NCBI GenBank assembly: GCA_001777915.1
Contig: MFFN01000004.1
Span: 661,632 to 725,631, forward strand
DNA from: Candidatus Edwardsbacteria bacterium RifOxyA12_full_54_48
GTDB taxonomy: Bacteria > Edwardsbacteria > AC1 > EtOH8
Direction of reading: 5' to 3'
DNA: 64,000 nt
Below, in pieces: positions 1 through 8,358 of the stretch (the first letter of the stretch is position 1; each line of letters begins with the position of its first letter). The notes beneath the pieces were generated by a model. That model was not told the origin of the DNA and made no database searches. It was given only the letters and a program-made list of their open reading frames with translations. A program made the position numbers and the translations under genes.

Positions 1-30
1 TTGCATTTCCCGGCAACGCTGTGGTAATAT

Positions 31-783
31 ATGTCCATGGAGTTTTCACCCCATCTCATCGAAGCAATAAAAAAGGCCCGGAGCTGTCTGGTCCTGACCG
101 GGGCCGGGGTCTCGGCCGAGAGCGGCCTGCAGACCTTCCGGGGCATGCAGGGTTTATGGGATGATTTCGATCCCATGAAACTGGCCACCCCGGAGGCCTT
201 CGCCTGCGAGCCGAAAAAGGTCTGGGAATGGTACCAGTGGCGCCGGGAGAAACTGCCGCTGGTCCAGCCCAACCCTGCTCATAAGGCCATCGCGGAGATG
301 GAAAGATATTTCGACGATTTTCTGCTGGTCACCCAGAACATAGACGGCCTGCATCAACGGGCCGGCAGCACCAAGATGGTGGAGCTGCACGGAAATCTCA
401 ACCGCAACAAGTGCTCCCGCTGCGGCCTGATGATAGAGACCCTGCCGGCCTCCGACGAGATCCCGCCCCGCTGTCAGTGCGGCGGGCGCATTCGTCCGGA
501 CGTGGTCTGGTTCGGCGAGATGCTGCCGGAGGCGGTCCTCAGGCAAGCCTGGCGGGCGGCCGAGAATGCCGACCTGTTCCTTTCGATGGGCACCTCCTCG
601 GTGGTCCAGCCGGCGGCCTCCCTGGGACTGGTGGCCAAAAATAACGGGGCGGTCTTGATCGAGGTGAACCTGGAGAAAACTGAACTGAGCGGCATTTTCG
701 ACCAGGTCTTTTTGGGGAAGGGCGGCCAGGTAATGCCTTCGATCCTGGAGGAGATCATAAAGGCCAAGGCCGGCGGGAACTGA
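31..783 (+). CDS. cobB: Sir2-family NAD-dependent protein deacylase (sirtuin, class III type)
   Basis: This cytosolic enzyme removes acyl groups from protein lysines using NAD+. The NAD-binding GAGVSAESG motif is at residues 24-32, TQNID at 101-105 and the catalytic His of HGN at 120. Zinc cysteines are at 128, 131, 148 and 150. Tyr68 and Arg71 form a YxxR motif, which in class III sirtuins (SIRT5, CobB) recognises succinyl- or malonyl-lysine, so desuccinylase activity is plausible. Length (250 aa) is normal. The ATG at 31 was taken; an ATG two codons later is an alternative. It seems to be a single-gene unit, with 138 bp to the next start. Confidence 0.95.
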   Translation: MSMEFSPHLIEAIKKARSCLVLTGAGVSAESGLQTFRGMQGLWDDFDPMKLATPEAFACEPKKVWEWYQWRREKLPLVQPNPAHKAIAEMERYFDDFLLVTQNIDGLHQRAGSTKMVELHGNLNRNKCSRCGLMIETLPASDEIPPRCQCGGRIRPDVVWFGEMLPEAVLRQAWRAAENADLFLSMGTSSVVQPAASLGLVAKNNGAVLIEVNLEKTELSGIFDQVFLGKGGQVMPSILEEIIKAKAGGN

Positions 784-921
784 ATGATTGGCAATGGTTT
801 TGCAACGCTCAAGGGCTGGCTGTCGGCCTAAGTATTGTATTGACAGGGCCGGCTTTTTGTAATAATATGAAGATAAGATTTTCAGGGCCCGGGTCCATCA
901 CTGATGACGGGGGTGGCCGAT

Positions 922-2394
922 ATGAATCGGAAAGTCTTGAAAAATTCTTGGAGCAGCGGCAGGCATCAGCGCCTGATCTTTACGATGTCCGGCCTGATGC
1001 TTTTTATGTTTGCTGGATGCGCCACCACCTCTTTTTGGCAAAAATGGGATCAAACGGAACAGAAAAGATATTTCGGCCTTACTTTCATCGAGGGCGATTC
1101 CATCCCGGCCAGGTACCGCAGCATCCCGGATCAGGAATCGCGGGACGCTTGGTATAAGCTGTATTGGGCGGTAAAAGATCCGGAGGGATGGTTGCTGCCC
1201 CAGCACCAGGCCAGGCTGGACAAGGCCTGGAACGAATACGGCGGCAAAATGTTCTTTCGGGATGACCGCAGCCGCATCCTGGTAAGGTACGGCCCGCCGG
1301 AAAGCCAGGCCGGCAACCAGCCCTTCAGGCATGCCCTGGGCTCGGAGCGGCTGGCCGGAGGGGAATACATAAAGGAAAGAACCTGGATGATCTGGGAATA
1401 TCCCTCCCAGGGCCGCTATTACGATTTTCTGCTGAACCACAGCCGCTTTGAACTTATTGCCGCCACCTTCAGCGACAAGATGCATCCGGTGGCCTATTTT
1501 TCGGCCGACTCTGGCGGAAGGCGAACCGGGACATCCCCCAGGGCGGAGAGACCGCTGGATTGCGGTCATGGCCGGTTCAGGTCGGCCGACGGCAGCAAGG
1601 TCCGCTGGGAGATATATTGGCGGATCCCGGCGGCAGAGTACAAACAGCATGGTCAGGATAAAAGATATTCAGGTATATTCCAGCTGTATGGCAATGACAA
1701 ATTGATCTCCAGCGACACGGTGGATTATGCCATTAAATATACCGGGGAGGAGCTGCTGCTGCCCCGGGCCTACGGCCAGAGAAATTTAGATCTGATACCA
1801 GGGCGGTACAAAATGAAAATAGAGTTGATCCCCCAGCCCGGCGACACGGTTTATACCGGCGAGATGGAGGCCGAGCTGGTGGGATACCGTTCCGGGGTCC
1901 GGGAGGCCAGCGATGTCGAGATGGCTGTTCTGCAGGACAGCAGCTATGTCTCCTCCGATTTCCGCAAAGGGAAATTCCGCAGAATAATGCCGGCGGTCTC
2001 GGAAAAAATTAACCGGGGCCAGCCCTTCTACGTTTATTACGAGATTTACAGCCTGAGCATCAATTCATCAGGCGAACATCAGGCGGCCGTGGGACACGGG
2101 ATATTTTTAAGCGATACCACCGGGGTGCTTAAAGAATGCATCGTCGATACCAGGGACCTGTTCTACCAGGATAAAGGTGATCAGTTGGATGCCTGCCACA
2201 AGGTGCATCCCATGGGCCTGGAGCCGGGAGAATACATACTGGTGATCGACGTCAAGGACCTGATCTCGGGAAGGATCAGCAAGATAACCCATCCCTTCCA
2301 GATAACTGGCGCTCCCGGTGACCGGATCATGGCGGATAAAAAAAATACCACCCTGCCGGTGTATGCCCCTCCCAAATCTCCGCTGAGGTATTGA
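922..2394 (+). CDS. GWxTD domain-containing lipoprotein (first of a tandem pair)
   Basis: This is a predicted exported lipoprotein of 490 aa. The N-terminus has a basic stretch, a hydrophobic core and a lipobox FAGC, so it should be lipid-anchored. The region around FFRDDRSRILVRYGPP is a divergent copy of the GWxTD motif block (consensus GWxTDRGRxYIxYGxP). The ATG at 922 was preferred over 904 because GGGGTGG lies 6 bases before it. The next gene starts 4 bases after the stop and is a paralogue, so the two are cotranscribed. GWxTD proteins are common in FCB-type phyla; their function is unknown. Confidence 0.8.
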   Translation: MNRKVLKNSWSSGRHQRLIFTMSGLMLFMFAGCATTSFWQKWDQTEQKRYFGLTFIEGDSIPARYRSIPDQESRDAWYKLYWAVKDPEGWLLPQHQARLDKAWNEYGGKMFFRDDRSRILVRYGPPESQAGNQPFRHALGSERLAGGEYIKERTWMIWEYPSQGRYYDFLLNHSRFELIAATFSDKMHPVAYFSADSGGRRTGTSPRAERPLDCGHGRFRSADGSKVRWEIYWRIPAAEYKQHGQDKRYSGIFQLYGNDKLISSDTVDYAIKYTGEELLLPRAYGQRNLDLIPGRYKMKIELIPQPGDTVYTGEMEAELVGYRSGVREASDVEMAVLQDSSYVSSDFRKGKFRRIMPAVSEKINRGQPFYVYYEIYSLSINSSGEHQAAVGHGIFLSDTTGVLKECIVDTRDLFYQDKGDQLDACHKVHPMGLEPGEYILVIDVKDLISGRISKITHPFQITGAPGDRIMADKKNTTLPVYAPPKSPLRY

Positions 2395-2398
2395 TAAG

Positions 2399-3829
2399 AT
2401 GAAATATCGCAGCCCCTTATATTTCATGGCCTTTGCCTTGGCATTGATGGGCGGATGCGCCACTCTGAATTATCAAAAAGTACCCAAACCGGAGCGTAAA
2501 AGATATTTTGAGCTGGCGGCCGTCTCCTCCCAAAAAGCGGCCGATGAATATGCCGCCCTGGCCGATTCAACCGACCGGGAGATGTTCTGGCGGAAATTCT
2601 GGAAGGAGAAGGACCCCACCCCCACCACCCAGGGCAATGAAAGATACGACGAACATTTGCGCCGGGTGGCCTACGCCGACACCTTCTTCCCCCAGCTCAT
2701 CACCTTTTGGGACGACCGGGGGAGGACATATATCAGATACGGCGAGCCGGACTACCGGGAAGTGAATCCCATGGGGGATGCCTTGTACGGCCATGATCCC
2801 TTTGATGTTAGCATTGATGCAGACATTGAAAAAGGATCGCGCCGAAAGATTTCCGGCACCTACGGCTGGGAGAAGTGGACCTATAGCCAGCTGGCCCAGA
2901 CCTTCTCCTTTCTCCAAAGGGACGTGGGATATTTTTTGGTCAGGGACCTGGATGCCGCCAAAAGCGGTATCGCTGCGGCCACCATAATGTCTATGCAGGC
3001 CATTGATGCCCCGATGCCGACCCTGTCCGATACCATGGCCTCCGATTTATACCGGCATGACTACGGACAGCCGCTGAATTTTCCCTTCGACCTAGCCAGG
3101 TTCGCCGCCCGGGGAAAAGCCGAGGTGTGGATAAGCTACAGCATCCCCCTGGGGAAGATAGATTATGATACGGCAGACGGCCGGGGTCTCTTGAACAGAA
3201 GCATCGTGATATTTGATGAAAAGATGGCGGAGGTCGGCTGGGAAGAAAGCGTGCTTGCCCCCCAAGGGCCGGGAGGCGCAGTAAAAGGGGACGAGCTCCA
3301 GGCAGTGGATCTGGTCAAATTCAGCCTAAACCCGGGCGGGTACACCATGGCCATCAGTTTGATGGACCTTAATTCCGGGAAGACCGGGATATACAAATAT
3401 AAGTTCTCGGTGATCGATTATAAAACCGGGGCCGAGGAGACCAGCGATCTGCTGCTGTGCAGCGATATCCGGCAGGACAGCAGCCAAGGGAGATTCAGCA
3501 AAGGGGGATACCGGCTGATACCCCAGCCCGGGAAGTCCTTTAAAAAGGACCGGGATATATATTTCTATTGCGAGTTATATAATATAAAATACTCTCCGGC
3601 CGAACCCCGGATGTTGCGGGTCAGACACCTGATATTTCCCAAAAAGGGAAACAAGGTCATGGCATCCCAGCCGGTATTGATCCGGGCCGGCAGCGAAACG
3701 CTGGCGCTGACCAGCGGCATAGCAACCGGGGACCTGCCGGCAGGGGATTATATCCTGGTGGTCGAGATCTGGGATCAAGATAACGGAAAAGTAAAAAATG
3801 TGGCGACCTCCTTCCGGATCCATAAGTAA
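2399..3829 (+). CDS. GWxTD domain-containing lipoprotein (second of a tandem pair)
   Basis: This 476-aa lipoprotein has a signal peptide ending in the lipobox MGGC. The GWxTD block is clearer than in the preceding gene: FWRKFWKEKDPTP, then NERYDEHLRR, then DDRGRTYIRYGEPD. The C-terminal half is probably beta-rich, ending in a LPAGDYILVVEIWD segment that resembles the end of the upstream paralogue. The 4-bp gap to that gene points to one transcript and perhaps a heteromeric envelope complex, which is an inference. The gene is complete. Confidence 0.85.
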   Translation: MKYRSPLYFMAFALALMGGCATLNYQKVPKPERKRYFELAAVSSQKAADEYAALADSTDREMFWRKFWKEKDPTPTTQGNERYDEHLRRVAYADTFFPQLITFWDDRGRTYIRYGEPDYREVNPMGDALYGHDPFDVSIDADIEKGSRRKISGTYGWEKWTYSQLAQTFSFLQRDVGYFLVRDLDAAKSGIAAATIMSMQAIDAPMPTLSDTMASDLYRHDYGQPLNFPFDLARFAARGKAEVWISYSIPLGKIDYDTADGRGLLNRSIVIFDEKMAEVGWEESVLAPQGPGGAVKGDELQAVDLVKFSLNPGGYTMAISLMDLNSGKTGIYKYKFSVIDYKTGAEETSDLLLCSDIRQDSSQGRFSKGGYRLIPQPGKSFKKDRDIYFYCELYNIKYSPAEPRMLRVRHLIFPKKGNKVMASQPVLIRAGSETLALTSGIATGDLPAGDYILVVEIWDQDNGKVKNVATSFRIHK

Positions 3830-3849
3830 TGATTGGACGAAATCCCTTC

Positions 3850-3879
3850 TTGACAAGGATGTTGCCATAGTTGTATATT
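3850..3879 (+). promoter_or_regulatory. Sigma70-type promoter for the 43-aa basic protein
   Basis: A perfect TTGACA (3850-3855) and TATATT (3874-3879) are separated by 18 bases and end 46 bases before the ATG at 3926. Confidence 0.65.
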
Positions 3880-3925
3880 AATACCGGTAAACCGATAACT
3901 ATAACAATCAGCTACAGGAGCGAAC

Positions 3926-4057
3926 ATGGCCAGGAGCAAGAATAAACAGAAAAAGAAAAGTCTGGATTTCAAGAGAAAACGAACCCGCCGTATCCAGAGG
4001 AAAAAAGCCATCACGGCGGTAGCCGGCGGAATCAACAAGGCGTCAGCCAAAAAGTAA
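3926..4057 (+). CDS. Very basic 43-aa protein, unknown function
   Basis: The ORF encodes 43 residues starting MARSKNKQKKKS. The first 27 residues are dominated by Lys and Arg; the rest is a short Ala/Gly/Ile segment ending AKK. AGGAG lies about 6 bases before the ATG and a TTGACA/TATATT promoter lies upstream, so expression is well supported. The composition suggests nucleic-acid binding, as in small ribosome-associated or nucleoid proteins, but I recognise no family. Next is the MTH1187-type gene, 94 bases downstream. Confidence 0.6.
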   Translation: MARSKNKQKKKSLDFKRKRTRRIQRKKAITAVAGGINKASAKK

Positions 4058-4151
4058 ATCCGGCCGGCGCCGTCAGCAGCCCCATAAAATACAGCGGCTG
4101 GCTTCGATAAGCCGGCCGCCGGAATTTCCAACGTTTTTTAGGAGACAGGAC

Positions 4152-4457
4152 ATGGCCATTGCCGAGATCACCCTCGTGCCGGTGGGCACCGGGAGTCCCA
4201 GCGTTTCCAGTTTTGTGGTGGACACCATCAAGCTGGCAAAAAGCACCGGGCTGAAGCTGGAGATAACCTCCATGGGCACCAATATCGAGGGCCCGCTGGA
4301 AGATATTCTGGCCGTGGCCCAGGCCATGCATCAGCGCTGCCTTTCCACCGGGGCCGAACGGGTGTTCACCTCCATCAAGATCGACGACCGCAGGGACAAG
4401 CCGGTCACCATCGAAGGAAAGCGGGCCCGGGTGGTGGAGGGGCTCAAGAAAAAATAA
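4152..4457 (+). CDS. MTH1187/UPF0045 family thiamine-binding-type protein
   Basis: This 101-aa protein matches the MTH1187/YkoF-like UPF0045 family: a start of the type AIAEITLVPVGTGSPSVSSFV and a later TSMGTNIEGPLEDILAV segment. The family is a small ferredoxin-like alpha/beta fold, forms oligomers and is annotated as thiamine binding. AGGAGA precedes the ATG. The cysteine desulfurase gene starts 29 bases after its stop, so the two are probably cotranscribed; a link through sulfur or thiamine metabolism is possible but is inference. Confidence 0.85.
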   Translation: MAIAEITLVPVGTGSPSVSSFVVDTIKLAKSTGLKLEITSMGTNIEGPLEDILAVAQAMHQRCLSTGAERVFTSIKIDDRRDKPVTIEGKRARVVEGLKKK

Positions 4458-4486
4458 TTCCCGACGCAGCTGTTTCACTTAGGGTA

Positions 4487-5686
4487 ATGAAAATGGAACA
4501 TATCTATCTTGATCACAACGCCACCACGCCGGTGCGGCCCGAGGTCCTGCAGGCCATGCTTCCCTTTTACGGCCCCGAGTACGGGAACCCCTCCAGCATC
4601 CATTGGCTGGGCCGCGAGGCCCGCCAGTCCATCGAGAAATCCCGGGAACAGGTGGCGGCGGCCCTGGCCTGCGATCCCTCGGAGGTGGTCTTCACCGGCT
4701 CCGGGACCGAGTCCGACAACCAGGCCATCAAGGGGGCGGTCTTTGCCAACCGGGACCGGGGCGACCACATCATCACCACCAGGATCGAGCATCATGCGGT
4801 GCTCCACAGCTTTGAGTACCTGCAAAAACATTTCAACATCCGGACCACCTTTCTGGGGGTGGACCGATACGGCCTGGTGGATCCCGAAGAACTGCGACGG
4901 ACGATAAACCAGAAGACCATACTGGTCTCGGTGATGCAGGCCAACAACGAGGTCGGCACCATCCAGCCCCTGCCGGAGCTGGCCGATATCTGCCGGGAGA
5001 ACAAGGCGTTGTTTCACAGCGATGCCGTCCAGGCCTTCGGCAAACTGGAGACGGATGTGAAAACCCTGGGGGTGGATCTGCTGTCGGTATCGGCCCACAA
5101 AATATACGGCCCCAAGGGGACCGGGGCGCTGTATGTCAAAAAGGGAACCCGCCTGCATCCCCTGATCCACGGGGGCGGGCACGAGAGGAACCGCCGGGCC
5201 GGCACCGAGAACGCCGCCGGGATCGTAGGGCTGGGGGCGGCCTCCGAGCTGGCGGCCGGCGAAAGGCTGGCCCAATGGGACCGCCTGACCGCCCTGCGGG
5301 AAAGATTGTGGCGGGGCATCGAGCGGAACATCCCCCATGTCCGGCGGAACGGGCATCCGGAAAAATCGCTGCCCGGCACCCTGAATGTCTCATTCGAATA
5401 CGTCGAGGGGGAGGGCATCCTGCTGTCGCTGGACATGAAGGGGATCGCGGCCTCCTCCGGCTCGGCCTGCACCTCCGGCAGCCTGGAGCCGTCCCATGTG
5501 CTGGCGGCCATGGGCGTGCCCACCGAGATCGCCCAGGGGTCATTGCGTTTTTCCCTGGGAAGGGACAACACCGAACAACAGATGGATTACGCCGTGGAGG
5601 TGCTGGCCCAGGCGGTGGCCCGCTTGCGGGAGATGTCGCCCATCGCCCCCCGGGCATCCTGCGGCATCGAGGGCAAATCCAGCTGA
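4487..5686 (+). CDS. iscS: Cysteine desulfurase, NifS/IscS family
   Basis: This cytosolic PLP enzyme converts cysteine to alanine and a protein-bound persulfide that supplies sulfur for Fe-S clusters and thio-cofactors. The PLP Lys is in SAHKIYGPKG (residue 205). The persulfide Cys328 sits in SSGSACTSGSLEPSHVL, the class I loop of NifS/IscS. HHAVLHS and NNEVGTIQP are also typical. The length of 399 aa is normal. Initiation could be at 4487 or two codons later at 4493. No scaffold (iscU) gene follows in this window. Confidence 0.95.
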   Translation: MKMEHIYLDHNATTPVRPEVLQAMLPFYGPEYGNPSSIHWLGREARQSIEKSREQVAAALACDPSEVVFTGSGTESDNQAIKGAVFANRDRGDHIITTRIEHHAVLHSFEYLQKHFNIRTTFLGVDRYGLVDPEELRRTINQKTILVSVMQANNEVGTIQPLPELADICRENKALFHSDAVQAFGKLETDVKTLGVDLLSVSAHKIYGPKGTGALYVKKGTRLHPLIHGGGHERNRRAGTENAAGIVGLGAASELAAGERLAQWDRLTALRERLWRGIERNIPHVRRNGHPEKSLPGTLNVSFEYVEGEGILLSLDMKGIAASSGSACTSGSLEPSHVLAAMGVPTEIAQGSLRFSLGRDNTEQQMDYAVEVLAQAVARLREMSPIAPRASCGIEGKSS

Positions 5687-5742
5687 GCTGTTTGACCCAA
5701 AGATTTTTAACAGGCCATCATCAATATCAGATGAGGTAAGTT

Positions 5743-6594
5743 ATGAAATCCCGCAAGAACAATTTCACCAAGGAGGTCATTTCATCCCTGGGCCAGGACA
5801 ACGGAGAGACCGCGGAAATATTGAAACAGGTGGAGGCGGTGCGCCGGGAGAAGGCCGACAGCCTGTACAGCGATCTGATATTCACCCTGGTCCACCTTCA
5901 CTTCAGCGAGAACCAGGCCAAACAGCACTGGGAGAAGGTGCTGCAGCACAAGCAGGAGATGAGCCGGAAGCTGGGCCGCAATGTGGGGGTCAGGGTGGCC
6001 CTGCTGGATTATTTCATCAACCTCCAGCAGCAGATCCAGAATCCCAAGATCATCGAGATTGACCTGTTCGAGAAGACCCTGCTGTCGGCGGTGACCGACG
6101 GCCTGACCGGGCTCTACAATCACCGTTTTTTCCAGGACCGTCTGGACGAGGAGGTGGAGAGGGCCCGGCGCTACGGGATGTCCTTCTCCCTGCTGATGAT
6201 CGATGTGGACGATTTCAAGATCTACAACGACACCAACGGGCATATCGCCGGAGATGTGCTGCTGGTTGAGATCTCCAAGATCCTGCTGCGGGCGGTGCGC
6301 AAGGTGGATGCCACCTCCCGCTACGGGGGCGAAGAATTCACCATCATCCTGCCCTCCACCAAAAAGAAGGGGGCCCTGACCATCGCCGGGCGGATCTGCC
6401 AGAAGATAGCCGCTGGACGTTTTCCCAATCAGAAGGTGATGCCGGGCGGCAAAATCACGGTCAGCGCTGGGGTGGCCTCGTTCCCCGATGACGGGGCCAG
6501 CAAGATCGAGCTGCTGGATTGCGCCGACAAACTGTTGTATAGGGCCAAGGCCATGGGAAAGAACCAGGCTTTTGGGATCTGCGTGGAGGAGTGA
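5743..6594 (+). CDS. Diguanylate cyclase (GGDEF domain)
   Basis: The 283-aa protein makes cyclic di-GMP from two GTP. The C-terminal GGDEF domain begins near residue 115 (TDGLTGLYNHRFF) and has an intact GGEEF at 195-199. An RxxD (186-189) five residues ahead of it is a product-inhibition I-site. The N-terminal 110 residues are helical with no recognised sensor and no membrane segment, so the enzyme is soluble. Its stop overlaps the next gene's GTG start by 4 bases (GTGA), which indicates translational coupling. Confidence 0.93.
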   Translation: MKSRKNNFTKEVISSLGQDNGETAEILKQVEAVRREKADSLYSDLIFTLVHLHFSENQAKQHWEKVLQHKQEMSRKLGRNVGVRVALLDYFINLQQQIQNPKIIEIDLFEKTLLSAVTDGLTGLYNHRFFQDRLDEEVERARRYGMSFSLLMIDVDDFKIYNDTNGHIAGDVLLVEISKILLRAVRKVDATSRYGGEEFTIILPSTKKKGALTIAGRICQKIAAGRFPNQKVMPGGKITVSAGVASFPDDGASKIELLDCADKLLYRAKAMGKNQAFGICVEE

Positions 6595-7766
6595 AGTTGA
6601 TAAAAAGGCCGGCGAACATCGATAATTATGTCATAGAATGGCGCAGACATTTCCATAAAAATCCCGAGCTCTCCTTCGGAGAATTTCAAACCTCCCGGGC
6701 GGTGGCGGCCGAATTGAAAAAGCTGGGAATGGCCGTCAAAACCAGGGTGGGCGGCACCGGGGTGGTGGGCCTGCTGCGGGGCGGCCGCAAAGGGAGGACC
6801 CTGGCATTGAGGGCCGACATGGACGCCCTGCCGGTCAAGGAGGAGAACAAAACATCCTATATTTCTAAAAATCCCGGGGTAATGCATGCCTGCGGGCACG
6901 ACGGACACATGGCCATGCTGCTGGGTGCGGCAAAAATGTTGTCCTCCCAAAGAAACCAGATCAGGGGCCAGGTGAAATTCCTTTTCCAGCCGGGGGAGGA
7001 AACGCCCCCCGGCGGCGCCCTGGGAATGATTAGGGACGGGGCCATGGAGGGTCCAAAAGTGGATGCCGTCTTCGCCCTGCATCTTGATTCATCCCTTCCC
7101 ACAGGTAAGGTGGGGCTCTGCAGGGGGCCGATGATGGCGGCCTCTGACAACTTCGAGATAACCATCGCCGGAAAGGGCGGCCATGCCGCCCGGCCCCATG
7201 ACTGCCTGGACCCGGTGACCGCTGCGGCCCAGATAATCATGGGCCTGCAGACCATAGTCAGCCGAAAGGTCGATCCGGTACATCCGGCGGTGGTGACCGT
7301 GGGTAAGATCCGGGCCGGCAGCAAGCACAATATAATCCCCCAGGAAGCCATCTTGATCGGCACCGCCCGCACCATCGATCCCTATTCCACCAAAATGATG
7401 CCCCTCTGGATCAGACAGTTGGCCGAAGGGATCGCCCGGGCCAACGGCCTGAAAGCCAGGGTTGGTTATGAGAGGGGCTATCCGGTGCTGTTCAACGATC
7501 CGGACATGGTCGATTTCTGTGAAAAGGCGATAGCTTCGCGGTACGGCAAAAAGGCGCCGGTCCGCATCACCCAGCCCATGATGGGCGGCGAGGACATGGC
7601 TTATTTTTTACAAAAGGTGCCGGGGGCCTTTTTGAGGCTGGGCAGCCGCCAAGGCCGGGAGACCGCCTTCCCCTGGCACCACCCCAAATTCAGCATCGAC
7701 GAAAAAAGCCTTTCCCTGGGGGCCGGGATCCTGACGGAAATAGCATTAAATTTTCTATCCCAATAG
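6591..7766 (+). CDS. M20 family metal-dependent amidohydrolase
   Basis: This 391-aa protein belongs to the M20D peptidase family (N-acyl-amino-acid or hippurate hydrolase type). Metal-binding signatures seen are LRADMDALPVKEE, MHACGHDGHMAMLLGAA and FQPGEE, with MGGEDMAYFL near the C-terminus. It should hydrolyse N-acyl or N-carbamoyl amino acids; the substrate cannot be told from sequence. The start is GTG at 6591, overlapping the upstream GGDEF gene, or TTG at 6597, which has better spacing from GGAGGA at 6585-6590. Confidence 0.92.
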   Translation: MKLIKRPANIDNYVIEWRRHFHKNPELSFGEFQTSRAVAAELKKLGMAVKTRVGGTGVVGLLRGGRKGRTLALRADMDALPVKEENKTSYISKNPGVMHACGHDGHMAMLLGAAKMLSSQRNQIRGQVKFLFQPGEETPPGGALGMIRDGAMEGPKVDAVFALHLDSSLPTGKVGLCRGPMMAASDNFEITIAGKGGHAARPHDCLDPVTAAAQIIMGLQTIVSRKVDPVHPAVVTVGKIRAGSKHNIIPQEAILIGTARTIDPYSTKMMPLWIRQLAEGIARANGLKARVGYERGYPVLFNDPDMVDFCEKAIASRYGKKAPVRITQPMMGGEDMAYFLQKVPGAFLRLGSRQGRETAFPWHHPKFSIDEKSLSLGAGILTEIALNFLSQ

Positions 7767-7780
7767 CGAGGAGCAATCAG

Positions 7781-8338
7781 ATGTCAGGCAGAATCAATAA
7801 TCTTTATTTCTGGGTAACGGTAGGTTATCTTTTTTTATCCTGCGCCAAGCCGGTGGAGATCATAATTCCGGATGATCCGGTATATCCCACAGCGGGTACC
7901 GCCACCGTAGATAACAAGGCTGTGGCAAATTACACCGGGAGCGGATTTCTCTTTTCAACCGCCCAGGTGATATTCTATCCCAACACCAGCGAGGTCTTTC
8001 CGGACATTTCGGCAAGAGTATCTGCGGCCCCCGCATATATGCCGCAATTTTGGTCGATAGACGGCAGTTCGGCCTTCAAATTGCTGGATAGTTCTCCGGA
8101 CTCATCAACCGCCTTTGCCTTTTTCGACTCTTTGGCGGCCATTGGGGATACCTCGGGGTTTGGCTCCCCGATATCCGGCCTGGCGGCATACCGGACCGTT
8201 GCGGTCAGGGCACACCAGAACAAATATGCCAAGATCCTGATCACCAAAATAACGGTCGACAGCAGCAACAGCATTATCGAGACGACCTTCAAATGGGTCT
8301 ACCAGCCCGACGGCAGCCTGATCTTCCCGTCACCCTGA
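7781..8338 (+). CDS. Lipoprotein of unknown function
   Basis: The 185-aa product has an N-terminal hydrophobic segment ending in the lipobox LFLSC, then a short linker (PDDPVYPTAG). The mature part looks beta-rich and I recognise no family. AGGAG lies about 9 bases before the ATG. It lies 14 bases after the M20 gene and 20 before the propeller gene, so it belongs to the same string of genes. Confidence 0.7.
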   Translation: MSGRINNLYFWVTVGYLFLSCAKPVEIIIPDDPVYPTAGTATVDNKAVANYTGSGFLFSTAQVIFYPNTSEVFPDISARVSAAPAYMPQFWSIDGSSAFKLLDSSPDSSTAFAFFDSLAAIGDTSGFGSPISGLAAYRTVAVRAHQNKYAKILITKITVDSSNSIIETTFKWVYQPDGSLIFPSP

Positions 8339-8358
8339 ATGATGCAATTGATAGGCCT

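Noticed and set aside
4487-5686. Antisense ORFs inside the cysteine desulfurase and other GC-rich genes
   Set aside because: They are long only because of GC-rich codon usage and lack ribosome-binding sites and domains.
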